DNA of 64,000 nt from Paramacrobiotus metropolitanus (taxonomy: Eukaryota; Tardigrada; Eutardigrada; Parachela; Macrobiotidae). Both the position numbers and the translations under genes were made by a program. Shown one piece after another: positions 22,119 through 32,700 of the stretch. The notes under the pieces were generated by a model that made no database searches, was not told where the DNA came from, and saw nothing but the letters and a program-made list of their open reading frames with translations. The stretch's first letter is position 1. Each line of letters starts with the position of its first letter. The DNA lies in NCBI RefSeq assembly GCF_019649055.1, contig NW_026570401.1:119855-183854 (forward strand), written 5' to 3'.

Positions 22119-22777
22119 CCTTTCTGTAGTCTCAGCTTTTCTCGCAACAGCGCATCAAATAATTCCTGTTGCATGGCGGCCGGATCGCTTGTCAGCGTGT
22201 CAATCTGGATGATCAGGGACTGGCGTGTCAACTGGGCTTCATCGTCGTTGTGACTCGCTGTGGGTACGGCTGAGCTCGATGAATTGGGCAGCGCCTCTCG
22301 TGCGGCCTGTTCGCTCGCCTTCTGATTCGCCGCATTGATCTTCGCCCGGAGTTCATCCTCCAGCTGTTGTCGTCGCATCTTCTCCTGATCCTCCTCAAAC
22401 TTCTTACGGTATGCATCTGTTTGCGGGCATTTCAGCGGCTCCAAAGTCTCGTCCCAACCGCTTTCGTTATTCTGGATCGCCTCCCGGTATCGATCCTCTA
22501 GTAACATTCGCTCTTCCACTGGGATGCTGCCGTAATTCCTCGCGCTGATGAGGTTTCGAAAAACATCCATGTTTCCCCGTTTAGCTTCCATAAGTCCCAC
22601 AAGTGAAACAATGTGTGGGTCTCCCAACTTGTGAACGCAAGTGTAACACGGGAACTTCTTGTCGACTTTTCTGTTATTCCGTAAACAGTCCGGACACTTT
22701 GGGTTATAGCCCGTAGATCTGTTTATCTCCGACGCGGGTCCTGCGCTTTTAGGAGTGGCGTGACCTTTCTGTGCCAT
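22052..22777 (-). CDS. Accessory ORF of giant element (~241 aa) with Cys pairs
   Basis: I place the start at the ATG of 22,777. A strong splice acceptor (TTTTCTGATTGCAG) ends 17 bp upstream, pointing to a spliced subgenomic mRNA. Near the N-terminus the protein has C-P-D-C and C-Y-T-C separated by about 15 residues, a possible zinc-binding module. A Glu/Arg/Gln-rich helical region follows. The second to sixth codons (A-Q-K-G-H) contain the AAAGGTCAC motif. No known family recognised. Confidence 0.6.
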   Translation of the reverse strand: MAQKGHATPKSAGPASEINRSTGYNPKCPDCLRNNRKVDKKFPCYTCVHKLGDPHIVSLVGLMEAKRGNMDVFRNLISARNYGSIPVEERMLLEDRYREAIQNNESGWDETLEPLKCPQTDAYRKKFEEDQEKMRRQQLEDELRAKINAANQKASEQAAREALPNSSSSAVPTASHNDDEAQLTRQSLIIQIDTLTSDPAAMQQELFDALLREKLRLQKGWKFVNTWGSNMTRLKQIRSAP

Positions 22778-22793
22778 TTTCTCCGTTTTGAAT

Positions 22794-22810
22794 CTGCAAT
22801 CAGAAAACAA
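22794..22810 (-). promoter_or_regulatory. Candidate splice acceptor for 3' accessory ORF
   Basis: Minus strand TTGTTTTCTGATTGCAG followed directly by the short leader of the 22,777 ATG. The pyrimidine-rich tract and CAG fit a metazoan 3' splice site. Confidence 0.5.
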
Positions 22811-23129
22811 TCCATCATAATAACCTTTCCACGTTAATCTTTTCCATCTTATCCATTATCAAGGCTTCTCTAGCATTTTTACGCCTATTCCGTTACTGAG
22901 CTGGGACTTTCCTAGCTCCTGCTGCCCTTTCTATCACTGTAACGTGGTGACCTTTCTCACGTTATCAGTACTTTCTGACTACTGTGACCTTTTCTATTAG
23001 TCTTATCAATCGAATTGACTTTTTCACTTTCAATTTTCCGTAAAACTTTTCTCATTCGTTTTTAACTGTTTTATGCTTTTTATGTAATATGCAGGGTTCA
23101 TTACTCGCTGCATATTACACTCGTCCCCT

Positions 23130-23639
23130 TCATTCAGATTCTTTCGCCGGTGGGTTATACGGCTTGAAGTCAACTCGGCCGTCCTGGTTAATGTGAAGCA
23201 CTTCATCTGCGATCAATGCTTCAACGGCATTCTTGATCCATTCTTTATCGTTCTCAATATTCAATTCTCCCAATTCATAATGGACGGCCATGAAGTTCGA
23301 AAGGTCATTCCATGACACTCCATTGGTACCACCGATGGCGTCCAAGGCCACATCTGTGATGGCTATTTTCCAGACTTCCAATTCCATTTTCAGCCTGGGC
23401 GTGCGGTCCGTGCCCTGTTTCGGAAGGTAGTAAATAACTTTGTTGTCCTTGTTATATTTGCATCCCAACTTTCCTTCCTTATATGCTCTTTTCAAGACCC
23501 GTTCGGTCATGCTGAGTGATGACCTTCCATTCGAATTTTCAGCAACTTGTCTCTTCAAGTCTGCGCCAAGCATTTCGCCTTCCCTAATATTCTGGAGTGC
23601 AACCTGGACTTCGCCCCATGTCCGATTAGTCACATCCAA
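23130..23639 (-). CDS. Accessory ORF of giant element (169 aa), unknown function
   Basis: An open frame of mixed charged and hydrophobic composition that could fold as winged-helix-like segments; no family recognised. There is no ATG at its start: the frame is open from a TAG near 23,684, just inside the end of the 1451-aa ORF and in its -1 frame. Expression would need splicing or recoding. The motif GAAAGGTCATTCC lies within it in the minority orientation (23,299-23,311). Confidence 0.5.
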   Translation of the reverse strand: MDVTNRTWGEVQVALQNIREGEMLGADLKRQVAENSNGRSSLSMTERVLKRAYKEGKLGCKYNKDNKVIYYLPKQGTDRTPRLKMELEVWKIAITDVALDAIGGTNGVSWNDLSNFMAVHYELGELNIENDKEWIKNAVEALIADEVLHINQDGRVDFKPYNPPAKESE

Positions 23640-23677
23640 CGGCGCGCCTAGCGTGTAATCTGTCGGCTCTTTTGTTT

Positions 23678-26600
23678 TTATACGCTAGTCTCCGGTTTCT
23701 GGGGGGATATTGCCGAGTCCGTTGGGTCAGTTATTTCCGTTTCATCAATCCGCAGTTTTGCCAGCGAGCCAGATGATGACTGAGCAGATTTCGGTTCATC
23801 GGCTTTCTCCTTCTGTGGTAAAGTCTCGTGACCTCCCACTTCATCTGCTGACTTCGGCCGCTCTTTCTCAAAAGCCTCCTTCAATGGTGTGAACAATGAT
23901 TTCTGGTACACCTGTCGCGCAGATGCAGCTTCTGCTTCTGCCGCTGCCTTGTCCATTGGGAGCATGACCTTTTCTTTCTCCCCTTTTTCTGAAGTCTCGT
24001 GACCTTTCGGTTGAGTTTCTTCTGTCGCGGTTACAGGTGTCTCTTGACCTTTAGGCTTTTCTGTCGCCGTTTCCAAAGGCGTTGGGACAGAGGCGTCGTC
24101 GTCACTCTCCCCCGATTCCACGTCCATTGGTCCTTTCTTTTTCGTCGTTTTCTTAGAAGAAGCCTGAGCGGCTTCTTCTTCAGCTGTTAATTGCGCGATC
24201 CGATTCAATATGGGAGTTGTTGGATCTCCACTCGATGGCACTTTATCCATCTCCTGACTGTCGGACATGGTACAATGGACTTGTTTTTCCGGCGGTATCA
24301 GGCCTACCCTCGTGTATCGGATCGGATATCCTTTATGTGCGTTCGTTGTTGACAGGATATTCTGTTTTATCAGCCTTGGCAATACACGTTCAGTTGCTGT
24401 GTCGATTTCCTTAATCATCCCTTTTCCGTCATTCCAAACGGCATTGATGTATTGGCTGATGCGGTGACTTGTTGACCCCAACGGGCTTGTCATTCCCGCG
24501 ATTGCCCTTTCTACTCGCATTGAGCTATCTTCATTTGGAGTCGTCAGCGACTTGTCCGAACTGGATGGTCTGAATAGCTTAGCCTTATACGCAAAATTCG
24601 GATGTTTCTGAAGGAGTTTTCCCGCGTTCCGTGCGTATTCCAACACCACATCGAACTTCTGTTTGGTGAAGCTACGGTGCATTTCTTTTCTCAAATATCT
24701 CTTTAAGCCCGTTCTAAATTTTGATGTTACTGATGTCGTTCGTATCCGTGTAAAATTCTTCTCCGCTCCATCGAACGCATCAATAATTTCGTCAATCGTG
24801 GTCAAATTATCGCTATCGGGATCTTCAAATTCCGCTTCATCCCCCGAGTAGTCAAGTTCACTGTCACCGTCCGGTTCGATATAGTTAACCATTGTCAATG
24901 CGTCAATTTTCATGGCTTCTTTCCCTTTCTTTTTCGTTTTGACGGGTTCGCTTTTTGCTTTTTTCCCTTTTTCAAGAGCCTCCGCTAGGCTTCCTGGTTC
25001 TACGGTTCTTGATCTGTTTGTTTTCGGGTCCGTGTGTGACCTCGCACTAATCTTTGAAGTACTTGGGAGGCTGGATTCCGAAGCTTCTGATTCACGAGAC
25101 GTTTCTCGTTTTGCCTTCTCACGCTTGCCTTTCTCCCTACGCTCCTTCGTAGTGGATGCCGAGATAACCACTGGGACGATCTGTTTCACAGCTATGACCT
25201 TTCCTTTGGATGTTGACGGCTCAGGCTCGGTGACCTTTGACTTTGATGTAGCCGATTCGATAACAAATTTCTTCGGAATAATAGGTATGGATGGCCTTTC
25301 TTCCGCTTCACCGACTGGTTCGTCTAATATTTCAACATCATGAGACGACGGTTCGTCCTTCTTATTTCTCTCCTCCCTTTTTCTCCGGGTGCTTGTGCTC
25401 TCGCTTTCATCACCGCTCTTCTTCTTCTTATCTTCCTTTTCCTTTCGTTTCTTTAGAAAGTCACCTTTCTTGACCTTCTCACGGTTCATGGCTTCTTCTA
25501 ATCTGGGCGTTTTCCTCGGTTTAACGACCACTTTCGGAGGCTGATTATCTTCCTCAGCCATGTCGTCGTCTTCGTCGGTCTGTTCCTCTGCCGAATCATC
25601 GTAAGCTTCCTCCTCTTCTGATTCGTCCTGTTTCGATGGTCTTCGGGTACTCTCCGTTCTTGCCACTTTGGCTACGGAAGCCTCTGCCATCTCTCCGGCT
25701 CCACTTTCTTGTGCCGGGTTTTGGGTCTGAATTTCCAAATGCGGTGTTTCGACCGTCTGTCCCTGTGTGACGATCTCCCACAAAGGGTTTTTCTTCGCGT
25801 CATAAAACACCGTTTTGTACGCTCCATTTTCCGTCTTTCTTGTGAGTCGAAAATGGGCTTCGTCTAGCTCCGCTCGATGTCGCATCATGCTGATCAGCGT
25901 GTTCGCTTGAATCAAAGGATCTTGACGTTCGCTTACTGGTATCAAGTTCCACAGCTGTTCAAGTGCTGCCCGATTGGCGTGTTCAGCGCTCTCTTCTGAC
26001 GCGTCCCATGGGGCATATGGAATCGGATCTCCTGTAATCGGGTCAACGATTACTGCGGTTAAACAATCCGTTGTTCCGTCGCCGAAGTGGAGAGTCAGCG
26101 TCACCTTTCTGCACGTCCCGTCGGTATATTTCAGGGTTGACTCGTAATCGTCTAGTGTTCGTTTATTTTGGTCAGGGTCTGCTGTCAGTTTCGGACGAAT
26201 TCTCTCTGTCGCCAGCAATTTCCCGTCCACTGAGTATGTGTATGCCAAGTGGTCGTCATTTGTGCCCACCTTAATGCGGATCCATGCGTTTTCTTCGATC
26301 GCAACTTTGGACACCACGTGCTTCATCATTTGAATGAGAACTCTCGGATTATGACGTTCCTCCGGGGGAATGAACTGTAACGCCTCATTGACTTCTGTCT
26401 TTGCCCTTTCCCCAATTTCAGTTTTAACTGACTTGTCCGCTAGAGGATTGTATGAGTCGATCTCCTTGTTCGTTCTTTTATCGACTATCCGAGCGGTGAC
26501 CTTTCGTTCGTTATGATCAGTTCCCGTATATTTGACTGTAAAAGTCCGGCACTTGGGAAGTCGAACCGAAGCAGCTTCAGGATCCTGCGGCGTGGGTGGT

Positions 26601-28033
26601 ACACTCTTTCTGCCCACTGGAATCGGTGCTTTACTCGTCGTGACCTTTTTCGTCCGCTGCTCCTTCTTGTCACTTGCTTTTGGGCTTGTCGTCGGTGACC
26701 TTACTCTTTTTCCGCTTTTTACGGTTCCGCTAGACGGCTCCGTAACCGAGCCGGTACGTCCGCGTACTGATCCTGCGGTTGAGCTAGCTCGTGACCTTTC
26801 TGCTCGTTCGGTTAATTCCGTCTCGATCTTTCTCTTTGTTTCCAGGAGAGCGCTGTCTGACATCTCCCCTACCGGTGCTTCAACTAATGTCCGTGATGGC
26901 CCCGCTGTGCTGCTTGTCGAGGGTCCCCTTTCTTTAGGAATCGTCTTAAGGAATATCTGTATCTTCTCAATCATCGGTGGCCATTTTCTGTGAGTTAAAG
27001 CCGGATGATACTGCTTCATCGAGGCGATTCTGATCGCCAACTCTTTACGTTTAACTTCGATGACTTTAGTTTTTTCTTTCATCGCGATATGGACTGCTTC
27101 AGTGATCGCGTCCAGACTCATTAATCTTCCATAGAATGCATGCTCATCTTCGACTCGCATATGAATTCTATAAAGGTCCCGACACATACGGTTGAAATCC
27201 TGGATGGCCGCTGTATCAGCCGCTGTCAATCTTTCTTCATCGTCCACTATCACATTGAGTCGCGCATCGTCATCTTTCATGTCAAGCGGAAGTTTCGGTG
27301 AGTAATCGTGCACCGTCGGTTCGCCCGGGGGCGTTGCCCGTAGACCATCTGGTCCGACCTGCTCCAAATTTGGGCCCAGCGACGGCAGTACGCCTCGCGG
27401 TCGTGGTGAATCGAACCGATTTCCTCCTCGCCTCCCTCCTTTATGTGGCGAGTTCCGATGAGGTCTCTGCGCTCCCAATTGCTGTGGCGTTTTCAAGCGC
27501 GGTGCTCCAATGTCCGACAGCAACAGACCTCCTGTTTCCGGGAAGGGTGGCAAAATTGGCGACGCCCTTTGTGACTGCGCTGGAGACGCTAACATTCCGC
27601 CAAATCCTCCGTGTCCCATAAATCGACTCGGTGTAGTCTGTTGCGGTGGCGGCATCAACATTCTCGCCGGTTCCATCGCTTGCGGTGGTCCCATCAGTGG
27701 GGTATACGATCCCGGTTGCGATTGATAAGGGGCGTTTGATGGCTGTCCCGAGTACTGGGTTCCGGCAAGTGAGCCGTGGTGCACCCAGCTAACCGTATCT
27801 TGATAACTCGTCGATTGTCCCGGATCGTAATACGTATAATACCCCGGGCCACCGTAGTAACCTCCTTGGGCTGGTTCGTTCTGTACCATTCCGACTGACG
27901 ATGTCGACCCTTCACCATATGAGGTGTCATACTCATATTCGCCTTCCATTCTCTTTGGGGTGGATGTCTTTAATGGGTTCCCGATACTTTCTGAGTCCGA
28001 ATTCTCTGAATTCTGTCGTTCCAATCTGTCCAT
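23678..28033 (-). CDS. Large post-integrase ORF of giant element (1451 aa) with internally duplicated domain
   Basis: Begins with ATG 125 nt after the integrase stop. A Gly/Tyr/Pro/Gln-rich N-terminus (with Y-Y-G-G-P-G-Y-Y-T-Y-Y) is followed by an arginine-rich patch and a helical segment. A pair of ~130-residue repeats (about residues 490-600 and 615-740) shares V-T-A-R-I-V-D / L-T-A-V-I-V-D, N-P / A-P, A-L-x-x-(I/L)-P-x-x-E-R and M-M-(K/R)-H at matching spacing. Long Lys/Glu/Ser-rich disordered stretches follow, then a more ordered region with F-R-T-G-L-K-R-Y-L-R near residues 1090-1210. No signal peptide, membrane span or known domain was seen, so it is not an obvious envelope. It lies where envelope genes sit in errantivirus-like elements. 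AAAGGTCAC copies occur in several frames. Confidence 0.75.
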   Translation of the reverse strand: MDRLERQNSENSDSESIGNPLKTSTPKRMEGEYEYDTSYGEGSTSSVGMVQNEPAQGGYYGGPGYYTYYDPGQSTSYQDTVSWVHHGSLAGTQYSGQPSNAPYQSQPGSYTPLMGPPQAMEPARMLMPPPQQTTPSRFMGHGGFGGMLASPAQSQRASPILPPFPETGGLLLSDIGAPRLKTPQQLGAQRPHRNSPHKGGRRGGNRFDSPRPRGVLPSLGPNLEQVGPDGLRATPPGEPTVHDYSPKLPLDMKDDDARLNVIVDDEERLTAADTAAIQDFNRMCRDLYRIHMRVEDEHAFYGRLMSLDAITEAVHIAMKEKTKVIEVKRKELAIRIASMKQYHPALTHRKWPPMIEKIQIFLKTIPKERGPSTSSTAGPSRTLVEAPVGEMSDSALLETKRKIETELTERAERSRASSTAGSVRGRTGSVTEPSSGTVKSGKRVRSPTTSPKASDKKEQRTKKVTTSKAPIPVGRKSVPPTPQDPEAASVRLPKCRTFTVKYTGTDHNERKVTARIVDKRTNKEIDSYNPLADKSVKTEIGERAKTEVNEALQFIPPEERHNPRVLIQMMKHVVSKVAIEENAWIRIKVGTNDDHLAYTYSVDGKLLATERIRPKLTADPDQNKRTLDDYESTLKYTDGTCRKVTLTLHFGDGTTDCLTAVIVDPITGDPIPYAPWDASEESAEHANRAALEQLWNLIPVSERQDPLIQANTLISMMRHRAELDEAHFRLTRKTENGAYKTVFYDAKKNPLWEIVTQGQTVETPHLEIQTQNPAQESGAGEMAEASVAKVARTESTRRPSKQDESEEEEAYDDSAEEQTDEDDDMAEEDNQPPKVVVKPRKTPRLEEAMNREKVKKGDFLKKRKEKEDKKKKSGDESESTSTRRKREERNKKDEPSSHDVEILDEPVGEAEERPSIPIIPKKFVIESATSKSKVTEPEPSTSKGKVIAVKQIVPVVISASTTKERREKGKREKAKRETSRESEASESSLPSTSKISARSHTDPKTNRSRTVEPGSLAEALEKGKKAKSEPVKTKKKGKEAMKIDALTMVNYIEPDGDSELDYSGDEAEFEDPDSDNLTTIDEIIDAFDGAEKNFTRIRTTSVTSKFRTGLKRYLRKEMHRSFTKQKFDVVLEYARNAGKLLQKHPNFAYKAKLFRPSSSDKSLTTPNEDSSMRVERAIAGMTSPLGSTSHRISQYINAVWNDGKGMIKEIDTATERVLPRLIKQNILSTTNAHKGYPIRYTRVGLIPPEKQVHCTMSDSQEMDKVPSSGDPTTPILNRIAQLTAEEEAAQASSKKTTKKKGPMDVESGESDDDASVPTPLETATEKPKGQETPVTATEETQPKGHETSEKGEKEKVMLPMDKAAAEAEAASARQVYQKSLFTPLKEAFEKERPKSADEVGGHETLPQKEKADEPKSAQSSSGSLAKLRIDETEITDPTDSAISPQKPETSV

Positions 28034-28040
28034 TAACTGA

Positions 28041-28063
28041 GCTTACCTTCTGTAATAATGAAA
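28041..28063 (-). promoter_or_regulatory. Candidate splice acceptor and donor just before the 1451-aa ORF
   Basis: Minus strand TTTCATTATTACAG (acceptor AG at 28,050-28,051) is followed after only AAG by GTAAGC, a good donor, and then CAG seven bases before the ATG. The layout suggests a spliced mRNA for the post-integrase ORF, with two alternative acceptors or a micro-exon. Confidence 0.45.
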
Positions 28064-28158
28064 CAACACTGGTTAGCCTTTTAACGGTGATGACCTTTTT
28101 ACACCTTCCCAACTCCTATTTTTAGTGACGTAAAACCCCTTATTCATGTTTGTGTGGG

Positions 28159-29742
28159 TTAATTTTCTCTGCGTCCTTTAGTTATCCGATCGAGGAGTTC
28201 TTTGTCGGCCGCATCTTCCACTTCACCTTTCTGGGTCAACAATTCTGTAGGAGTCAGTTTCTTTTTCTTCTGTTTAACCTTTCTCTCGTCGATGGCTTTC
28301 GCTATATCACGGCCCAATTGTTCAGCTTTTGATTTGACCGCTTCTATCTCCTCTTTTCTCGTTTCTATGAGGTCATTATCATTCATCGTAGCAGTGCGTG
28401 GTTCGAAAAAGGATTGTTGCGAGTCCTTTTTGGAAGTACGCTCTGGTACTTCGCCATCCTTCTGGCGATTCGGTAATGTGGCAGGAAGGTCACCCGTCTC
28501 TGGTGACCTTTCCGCCAGATTCCCAGCTTCTGCGTTCAACTTTATCGTAACCGCTGTCTCGAAGTCTTTATCCTCTTTCCTCGGTCTTCCTCTCTTCTTT
28601 TTTGGTTTATCTCCACCTGTATCAGGTAACAGAGAGCGTGGTTCGAAAAATTGACTGGTATCGTTTTTCGGAGCATGCTCGGCTTCACTGAGTTTATCTT
28701 CTTCCGACTTTTCCTTTTCGGGTAGCAGAGGTGGTTCGAAAAAGGTCGCTTTTTGGGACTGACGCTCTGCGTCTTTGTCCGGCAATGGCGGGTGCCATAA
28801 CTTCAACCGGTCAATTGAGACCACTTTCAGGTCTGCCTCTTTCTTTGGATTCTGTTCAATGACCTCCGCTTCGTTTGTTCGCGGGAAACTGAGGATCTTC
28901 CACACTTTATCGTATTTCGACTTGAAGTCCGACTGATTTTCTTTCTTTCCTTGTTTCGTATCCTTCGGAAGTCGTATCAACACAAGGTCACCCACCTTGA
29001 AGTTCGGTTCTGACTTCCTCTTGTTGTATATCTCTGCGTTCTTTTCGTAAGCATCTTTAATGTTGCATTTTGCCACTTCTTCTGCAAAGATCAAGTTCTT
29101 TTTCATGGTCTCTACCCATTCATCGGGAGCTCCATAATCATCTGGGATATTCGTTTTTGTGACTACGTCTTCCGGCATTGTCATTTCTCTGCCGTGCAAC
29201 ATATAATATGCTGAATATCCGGTCGTGGCGTGTACGACTCTGTTCATCGCTGAAATAACATATGGGAGGTACTTGTTGAACTTCCTTTCGTTTCCCGCTT
29301 TCAAATATTGCGCCAAGCCATCCGCAATCGTCTGCATCTGTCTTTCGACTTGGCCTTGACCTTCTGGATGATATGCTGTTCCAAATGTGTGTTTAATCTT
29401 AAACACGTTGGTGACCTTTGTCAACACTTCAGCTGTGAAGTGCCGTCCGCGATCCGTGTGCAGGATGTGCGGCGCTCCATGTACCAATATCACATGTTTG
29501 ACGAACACTTTGGCAAATTCCTTGGCTGTAGCCGTCTTCATTGGTACGGCAATCACGTATTTCGTCAGCTGATCGATGAACACCGCTATGTATTTATATC
29601 CGCGTTTCTTCGTTGGTAACAACGGTCCTTTCAGATCCGCGTAAACTCGGAAGAAGGGGTGTCCGACTTTTATCTCTTGTAATTTACCGGGTGGACATTT
29701 CCTCGGTGTCTTGCGAAATTGGCAGCCTTGGCAAGCGAGTAT
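28159..29742 (-). CDS. Integrase (DDE core and C-terminal domain), downstream of in-frame stop
   Basis: Same frame as the RT/RNase H ORF, separated from it only by TAA (29,743-29,745). The segment begins with the C-x2-C half of the HHCC zinc finger (about 29,733). The catalytic core follows: D in F-I-D-Q-L-T-K-Y, D in H-T-D-R-G-R-H-F, and E in G-Q-G-Q-V-E-R-Q-M, the D,D-35-E set that joins the cDNA to host DNA. A C-terminal module (F-K-V-G-D-L-V-L-I-R-L-P...) is the SH3-like/GPY-F-type region of Ty3/gypsy integrases. A Lys/Glu-rich tail carries three F-F-E-P repeats. The first ATG after the stop lies past the zinc finger. Confidence 0.9.
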   Translation of the reverse strand: MLACQGCQFRKTPRKCPPGKLQEIKVGHPFFRVYADLKGPLLPTKKRGYKYIAVFIDQLTKYVIAVPMKTATAKEFAKVFVKHVILVHGAPHILHTDRGRHFTAEVLTKVTNVFKIKHTFGTAYHPEGQGQVERQMQTIADGLAQYLKAGNERKFNKYLPYVISAMNRVVHATTGYSAYYMLHGREMTMPEDVVTKTNIPDDYGAPDEWVETMKKNLIFAEEVAKCNIKDAYEKNAEIYNKRKSEPNFKVGDLVLIRLPKDTKQGKKENQSDFKSKYDKVWKILSFPRTNEAEVIEQNPKKEADLKVVSIDRLKLWHPPLPDKDAERQSQKATFFEPPLLPEKEKSEEDKLSEAEHAPKNDTSQFFEPRSLLPDTGGDKPKKKRGRPRKEDKDFETAVTIKLNAEAGNLAERSPETGDLPATLPNRQKDGEVPERTSKKDSQQSFFEPRTATMNDNDLIETRKEEIEAVKSKAEQLGRDIAKAIDERKVKQKKKKLTPTELLTQKGEVEDAADKELLDRITKGRREN

Positions 29743-32700
29743 TTAATTCTTCACGTCAGTGCTCATTCTGTCCCAATAATAACGCAATCTTATTGCTGAC
29801 AGTGTTTTTTCGAATCCCAAATGGCCTGCCGCTTTCTCATCGTGCAATGCGTGGATTATCGCTCTTCGCATTGACAACGGTACCACATATGACCTTTCGA
29901 GTTTGCCATTCTTATCTTTTACTCGGTATAATATGCCATTCCACAACTGGTAATGAACTTCAAATTTCGATCTCGTTTCGGCATCTGGTAGATGTTCCAA
30001 TTCATCTATTATCATTGCCAGATGGGGATCTTTCAACTGTTTATTGCGTAACTGCAAGTTTGAGTCATCTTCTTCTTCTTCGTCGCCTTGCAAGTTAACG
30101 ATGCGGATTGTCGCCGTACTAAGTTCATTCCAGTCTTTGATAACCTTGCAACGTGGTAACGGTTTGTACCTCTTCTTCGTCTGTTTCGGGAATCTTAACA
30201 ATTTAATCGGACATTCGTTCAACGCTTGTGCAACCTTGTCCGTTTCCCAAAGGTCATCTCTTTTTCCCATTGTTTCGTAAAGTCCGGTGACCTTTCCATT
30301 TTGTGGTTCAGATTCCGCTTCAAGTCCAGTGACCTTTAAGTCACTAACGGTGGGAAGCCAGCTTTTTGCACGGTTCACTTTTGCTTCGTTTTCAGCCGAC
30401 TCCTTCGCCGTAGCTGAGGTGACCTTTAATCGTTTTTCTCGTTGTTCTGCCATCTGTAAGAACAACTGACCAATTTCAATTGCTGGTTCTTTTGTATCAA
30501 ATTCCTTCTTATAATCTTCGAAGTTCGGGATCTCCTCAAATTCCTCTTCCTGACACGTCGGACCTTCGATTGGTGCTCTTGATAACGCGTCCGCATTGTC
30601 GCAATATTTGCCCGGTTTGTATTCGATTTTGAACTGATGACCTTGTAATGCCATCGCCCATCTCGTCAGGCGCGGGTTCATTCCGACTTTATTCGTTTCT
30701 GACCTCAATAAGTTGGTCAGCGCCTGGTGATCCGTTCTTACGGTGAATTCCGCATAATCAATAAACGGTTTGAATTTTCTGACAGCAAACACTACTGCCA
30801 GACATTCCCGTTCCGTTACGCCATAGTTTCTTTCTGCTCCGTCTAAGACGCGGCTCGCGTATGCGATCGGGTGTCCATCCTGTGACAATACCGCTCCGAT
30901 TCCTTCTTTACTTGCGTCACATTCAATGACAGTCGGCTTTGCCGGATCAAATTTCGCTAATACCGGGCCTTCGCACAGTAGTTGTTTCAAACTGTTGAAT
31001 TCGTCCTCATGTACTTTTGTCCAATCTTTCTTTACTTGCTTATCTTGTCTCAGCAGTTCATACAAATGGCAAGTCTTCTGTGCATATCCCATTATGAACT
31101 TGCGATAATAATTCGCCAGTCCGAGGAATGACCTTAATTGCCTTTCTGTTTGAGGTCGTTTGAATTCTGAGACCGCGGTGACCTTTTCAGGATCCATTCG
31201 GATTCCATCTTCACTGAGTATATGGCCCAGGAATCCCATTTCTCTCATTCCAAATTCGCATTTCGTAGGCTTTATTGTAAATCCCGCTTCAACTAGACTC
31301 ATTAAGACGTTTCTCAAATTTTGCATGAAGATCGCCCATGTTTTTCCGGCGAAGATAACGTCATCAATGTAGCCGAAAACGCAACCTTTTCTTTTCGCTT
31401 TCGATAGTACTTTATCCATGCATAATTGAAATGTTGCTGGTCCGTTGCAAACTCCGAATGGCATTCTTTTAAATCGGTACATTCCGTCTTGCGTTACAAA
31501 TGTCGTTTTATTAATTGACGCTGGATCCATTGGGATCTGCCAGAATCCACTTTGCAAGTCCATTTTTCCGTAATACTTGTTGCCTGCACACGCATCAAGC
31601 AACTCGTCCGGATTCGGTAACGGGTAATTGTTCTTTCTCGTTAACTTATTCAACATGATGTAGTTGACGCAAAATCTGGTTCCCATCGTTCCGTCGCCGT
31701 TCTTTTTCACAGCAAGCACGACTGGAAAACTCCACTCGGCGTCTGACGGTTCAATCACATCTTGTGCCAGCATCTCTTCAATGTGTTTTGTTATAAATTC
31801 ACGGCCTGTCCAGCTCGTTCTGGCCGGATTACATTTAACTGGTTTCGCGTCTCCCGTATCGATAACGTGAGTGACCCCTTTCACATCTCCGTACGGTTTC
31901 TTTGATGTCGGTAAGACCTTCCAGAATTCCCAGAACGCGTTATACACGTCGTTCTTTTGTTCCTCAGTTAGGTCAGGTCCTAATTTCAGGTTTCCAATTA
32001 TCTTTGTCAGTTCAGCTTTCGTCGTATCGTCCACCTCTGGGTCCTCGAGCACGTTCTTTACTGTCCCAGCGTTGACCTTTACATTTTCCATATGTTCATA
32101 CGGTTCAACGTATCCAAGGAGTTGATTCTTCTTCACAATTTGATATTTGCTACTGTGATTCGCAATGACGATTTCAAAGTATTTCCCTCTGTGATCCGTC
32201 ACTCCCGCCAACGGTTGCACATCAGTTTCGATTTGTGGGACCGGTGTAAACATCAACTTGTTTTGAGCCGGTGCATATTTTCCCATCTTGACCTTTACCC
32301 GTGTGCAGTTTGACGGTTTCAATTTAATTCTTTGGTCACTGTAGACTTTAATCACGTCTTTCGACATTCTAGCCTTTTCCACTTTCAATCTTCTGACTTT
32401 AATTCCTTTTTCTTTTTCTTCGTCCACTTCGTCATCTTCATCTAGATCCATTAAGTCCTCTTGTTCTGAAAGGTCACTTACACCTGAATCTTCCGAAGTC
32501 GTTGAATTATCACTTGAACTCGTCCATTCCGAGTCCGAATCGCTGCTCTCGTATTCTTGTGCAGCGGCTTGACCTTTGTCAGCCTTTTCAAGTGGACGCT
32601 CATCAACTCCTTCATCATCTGATGAAAGGTCACTTCCGTTTTCTCGCGAGTCGCTAAGTTTTTTCGCTTTCGAATTTTTGAGCAGAGGTTTGTCCGTTTC

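Noticed and set aside
23678-28033. Envelope glycoprotein
   Set aside because: Position fits, but no signal peptide, fusion peptide or transmembrane segment is visible and the protein is mostly charged and disordered.
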